Source: Clostridiales bacterium (lineage in GTDB: Bacteria > Bacillota > Clostridia > Oscillospirales > CAG-272). From it: DNA of 27,122 bases. The notes under the pieces are model-generated. The model was not told where the DNA came from and ran no database searches. It was given only the letters and a program-made list of their open reading frames with translations. Positions 25,252 through 27,122 of this stretch are shown piece by piece (positions within the stretch are counted from its first letter, which is position 1; the number at the start of each line of letters is the position of its first letter). The translations under genes were made by a program, and so were the position numbers. The DNA is taken from NCBI GenBank assembly GCA_019415985.1, contig DXYE01000028.1, positions 1-27,122 on the forward strand, given 5' to 3'.

Positions 25252-25280
25252 TTGAAATATTCACAATTGTTGTATATAAT
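25252..25280 (+). promoter_or_regulatory. Promoter of the decayed radical SAM gene, with a dyad on the -10
   Basis: TTGAAA (25252-25257), 17 bases, TATAAT (25275-25280). The -10 box is framed by TTGTA (25270-25274) and TACAA (25281-25285), a perfect dyad that could bind a repressor. The signals look intact although the gene behind them is not. The downstream methyltransferase gene may use this promoter. Confidence 0.65.
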
Positions 25281-25331
25281 TACAATAAATTTAATTTATA
25301 TGATGAACAATTAAAAAGGAAGTTTGATATT

Positions 25332-25764
25332 ATGAAATCCGGCAAAATAACCGTATACCTTGATTTGTACGGCTGCCCGAATCACTGCAAACATTGCTGG
25401 AGCGGCTGTTCACCCTATGGCAATACCTGCAGATGTCTCAACTGCATCTTATGTAATCGATAGTCTGGTTTTTTATATTGACAAATGATTTAATGTGTGC
25501 CCGAACATAACATCTCCTATTCTTCATTGGCGCTCTGGAATCTCAAAGCTGACGGAGAAGAAGTGATACCGGAAAATTATATGGAGAATAAAAGCATGGC
25601 TCAGCATATAAGAGCTTCGGTCCCGCTCGAACGTATGGGGTAAAGGCTAGGGAAATCCCTAATGCCTGAGACTGTTTACGGTAAACGATTATGTAACATA
25701 TATGCTGAATCGACATTGCCGATCCATCGACGAATCAGGTTTCAGTGCTGTTCAAAAGACCTGA
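25332..25764 (+). pseudogene. Remnant of a radical SAM protein gene (N- and C-terminal pieces)
   Basis: Three pieces of one family are visible in order. 25332-25463 encodes 43 residues beginning MKSGKITVYLDLYG and containing C15-P-N-H-C19-K-H-C22, the CX3CX2C motif that holds the radical SAM [4Fe-4S] cluster; it ends at TAG. 25503-25640, in the same frame, encodes ALWNLKADGEEVIPENY, then MENKSMAQHIRASVPLERMG, and ends at TAA. 25681-25761, one frame shifted, encodes VNDYVTYMLNRHCRSIDE and ends at TGA. I recognise the second and third pieces, from memory, as like the C-terminal end of clostridial radical SAM proteins of roughly 350-400 residues. The middle, including the barrel, is gone, and stops and a frameshift follow. 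AAGGA lies 11 bases before the first ATG. The 43-residue piece has eight Cys and could be mistaken for a peptide gene. Confidence 0.75.
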
Positions 25765-25798
25765 GAATAAAAGTAAATAACAAAAGAGGAATATTCTA

Positions 25799-26764
25799 AT
25801 GCATAATATTGCTTATTGCGGACTTGCCTGCTGCGTATGCGCCGAAAACAAAAACTGCATTGGATGTCAGTCGGGGGGCTGCGATCAGCATGGCTGGTGC
25901 AAAAATTACATCTGCTGCCAGAATAAAAAATTGGAGGGCTGCTGGGCCTGCGATCAATTTCCGTGTGAAAACAGCATGCTGGATAAGCCGCGAATTCGAG
26001 CTTTTGCCGAATTTACGAGACGGTATGGGACGGAGGAGCTGAAAAGATGCCTGATACGAAACCGAGACAACGGTATCGTTTATCACTACTCAGGTCAGCA
26101 TATCGGTGATTATGACCGGTGCAGCAGTATGGATGAAATAATAGAAATGGTTAAGGCCGGCATAGTACCGGCTGAACTGCATTACGATATGCTGATCAGA
26201 GAAGACAATGACCCTGTCTATGATGCGGAGCCTTTGCGGGAATATATGAATCAATGGGATGGACGGGTGTTTATTGACGAGTTGAATCTAACACGTGAGA
26301 AGCGCGTTTTGGATATAGGCGTCGGAACTGGAAGGCTTGCTGTGAGCGTTGCTCCGCTATGCGAAAGCTTTACCGGAATCGATATCTCATCGGAAACGAT
26401 TGCGCGTGCAAAAGAAAATCTGTCAACATACGAAAATGTATATCTGATCTGCGGCGATTTTATGACATCTGCCTTTGACGAACAGAAATTTCATGTGATT
26501 TATTCCTCCTTAACTTTTATGCATATATCCGATAAGCCCGGGGCAATCCAAAAGATTGCAGGACATCTTGAGCCTGCGGGAAGGTTCGTCTTGTCTATAG
26601 ATAAGAAGCAGGACACATTCATCGACATGAGGGGACGAAAGGTTAGAATTTATCCTGACAATCCGGACGATATCGCTGAATCTATTCATGCAGCGCATCT
26701 GCATATGGTCAAGCGACGCGAAACTAAATTTGCCTATATCTTTGTGGCTGAAAAGGTTTTATAA
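25799..26764 (+). CDS. Cys-rich DUF3795-like domain fused to a SAM-dependent methyltransferase
   Basis: The 321-residue protein has two parts. Residues 1-60 contain thirteen cysteines (7, 11, 12, 14, 20, 23, 28, 34, 39, 40, 48, 51, 56) in a pattern like DUF3795, probably binding zinc or another metal (YCGLACCVC, CIGCQSGGC, GCWACDQFPC). A linker helical region (about 61-140) follows. The class I methyltransferase domain runs from about 145 to 300, with the SAM motif VLDIGVGTGRL near 170-180, the acidic GIDIS end of strand 2 (near 193) and GDFMT near 220; YSSLTFMHI is the post-motif. The substrate is unknown. GAGG lies about 9 bases before the ATG. It lies 35 bases after the radical SAM remnant and may once have been its operon partner. 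Confidence 0.88.
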   Translation: MHNIAYCGLACCVCAENKNCIGCQSGGCDQHGWCKNYICCQNKKLEGCWACDQFPCENSMLDKPRIRAFAEFTRRYGTEELKRCLIRNRDNGIVYHYSGQHIGDYDRCSSMDEIIEMVKAGIVPAELHYDMLIREDNDPVYDAEPLREYMNQWDGRVFIDELNLTREKRVLDIGVGTGRLAVSVAPLCESFTGIDISSETIARAKENLSTYENVYLICGDFMTSAFDEQKFHVIYSSLTFMHISDKPGAIQKIAGHLEPAGRFVLSIDKKQDTFIDMRGRKVRIYPDNPDDIAESIHAAHLHMVKRRETKFAYIFVAEKVL

Positions 26765-26841
26765 GTTGATAGGCATTCGACAGTACAGAAATATAAAAGA
26801 AACTTTCTTTTTATCATTCTTGTCAATTATTAATGACTGAA

Positions 26842-26889
26842 AAGGCATAAATTTGCAATATAAAATTTTAAACGCGAGTTTTATGCCTT
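26842..26889. repeat. Inverted repeat, 10-base arms
   Basis: AAGGCATAAA (26842-26851) and TTTATGCCTT (26880-26889) are perfectly complementary around a 28-base AT-rich loop. No T-run follows. It may be a protein-binding site or part of the end of the methyltransferase transcript. Confidence 0.5.
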
Positions 26890-27002
26890 ACACACCGTAC
26901 AGAATGGCGCTAATTTTCTACGGAAACCGGTTAAATCCTTTGCCTTGCCGCAAAAAATGAATGGTCATAGATGGCCGAATCAGACAAAAAATGAATCTCC
27001 TC

Positions 27003-27031
27003 TTGTATTTTGCTGGAAATATCAGTATAAT
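27003..27031 (+). promoter_or_regulatory. Candidate promoter of the gene at the right edge
   Basis: TTGTAT (27003-27008), 17 bases, perfect TATAAT (27026-27031). The -35 matches consensus at three positions only. It lies 70 bases before the ATG at 27101. Confidence 0.5.
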
Positions 27032-27100
27032 ATTATGTAAAACATATGGAAAAGGAAAGCCAGACGGTTTGGACGGCGGACAGAAAGGAATACAGGTAAC

Positions 27101-27122
27101 ATGAAATTGGATAGAACTAATA
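27101..27122 (+). CDS. Start of a gene cut by the right edge
   Basis: An ATG followed by MKLDRTN is preceded by AAAGGA (about 12 bases upstream) and AGGT (4 bases upstream), and by the candidate promoter at 27003-27031. Only seven codons are visible, so no function can be given. Confidence 0.45.

Larger units (their letters stand above)
25029..25331. other. Intergenic region after the glucan synthase gene
   Basis: It holds the two hairpins described separately and, at its right end, the promoter at 25252-25280. Between them (25119-25250) there is a pyrimidine-rich stretch in which I see no gene. CAATTG occurs at 25249-25254 and 25264-25269, flanking and inside the promoter. Confidence 0.6.
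26765..27100. other. Intergenic region before the gene at the right edge
   Basis: No gene is supported. It holds a weak AT-only hairpin just after the methyltransferase gene (about 26795-26812, AAAGAA/TTCTTT then TT), an inverted repeat (26842-26889), a 12-base direct repeat (CAAAAAATGAAT at about 26951 and 26985) and a candidate promoter (27003-27031). A 17-codon frame (27046-27099) stops two bases before the ATG at 27101. Confidence 0.5.

Noticed and set aside
25158..25463. A 101-codon frame that would extend the radical SAM remnant upstream.
   Set aside because: The promoter at 25252-25280 lies inside it, and the family N-terminus begins at the ATG at 25332.
25332..25463. A 43-residue peptide with eight cysteines, which might be read as a metallothionein-like or modified-peptide precursor.
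   Set aside because: Its CX3CX2C context is that of radical SAM enzymes, and C-terminal remnants of what looks like the same protein follow downstream.
25646..25686. Small palindromes TAGGGA-AA-TCCCTA and GTTTAC-G-GTAAAC.
   Set aside because: Both lie inside the decayed coding sequence, the second one partly in a recognisable protein block, so chance is the simpler explanation.

Overview
The window looks like chromosomal DNA of an anaerobic, low-to-mid-GC member of the Bacillota, class Clostridia. The main reasons are a six-gene Rnf cluster in the clostridial order C-D-G-E-A-B, strong purine-rich Shine-Dalgarno sites, consensus sigma-A promoters (TTGACA/TATAAT with 17-18 base spacers, often with an extended TGn -10), and use of TTG/GTG starts. 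I cannot assign genus or species. I see no rRNA, tRNA, CRISPR array, transposase or phage gene.

Layout. (1) 3-1673, +: the 3' part of a UvrA-like tandem ABC ATPase, cut by the left edge. (2) 2066-4626, +: an RluA-family pseudouridine synthase overlapping an apolipoprotein N-acyltransferase (lnt), transcribed from a near-perfect promoter at 1872-1901. (3) 4627-5036: convergent intergenic region with a long hairpin that can end transcription from both sides. (4) 10538 down to 5037, -: the rnfCDGEAB operon for the ion-translocating ferredoxin:NAD+ oxidoreductase, with its own promoter (10643-10671) and a leader hairpin. (5) 10960-11808 and 12118-12639, +: a TIM-barrel sugar-phosphate isomerase/epimerase-like protein and a NUDIX hydrolase, separated by a terminator. 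(6) 12640-13016: a non-coding region with a consensus promoter, an operator-like dyad, a pair of 29-base direct repeats and a 12-base-pair inverted repeat. (7) 13017-25028, +: a lipoprotein with five Ig-like (BIG2) domains and an LRR-like tail, a ComEC/Rec2 protein with a degenerate metallo-beta-lactamase domain, and a 2578-residue NdvB/ChvB-type cyclic beta-1,2-glucan synthase homologue, probably largely co-transcribed. (8) 25332-25764: a decayed radical SAM gene behind an apparently intact promoter. (9) 25799-26764, +: a Cys-rich (DUF3795-like) domain fused to a SAM-dependent methyltransferase. (10) 27101 to the right edge: the first codons of another gene.

How the parts fit. Rnf couples reduced ferredoxin oxidation to an ion gradient and NADH, the expected energy module of a fermentative or acetogenic anaerobe. 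Lnt, the BIG2 lipoprotein and the giant glucan synthase all concern the cell envelope, though only the last-named lipoprotein and synthase are close neighbours. I did not find a clearly new multi-gene system. The observations most worth following are the glucan synthase in a Gram-positive-type background, the ComEC with lost metal ligands, the radical SAM pseudogene next to the Cys-rich methyltransferase fusion, and the paired repeats around the promoter at 12.8 kb.
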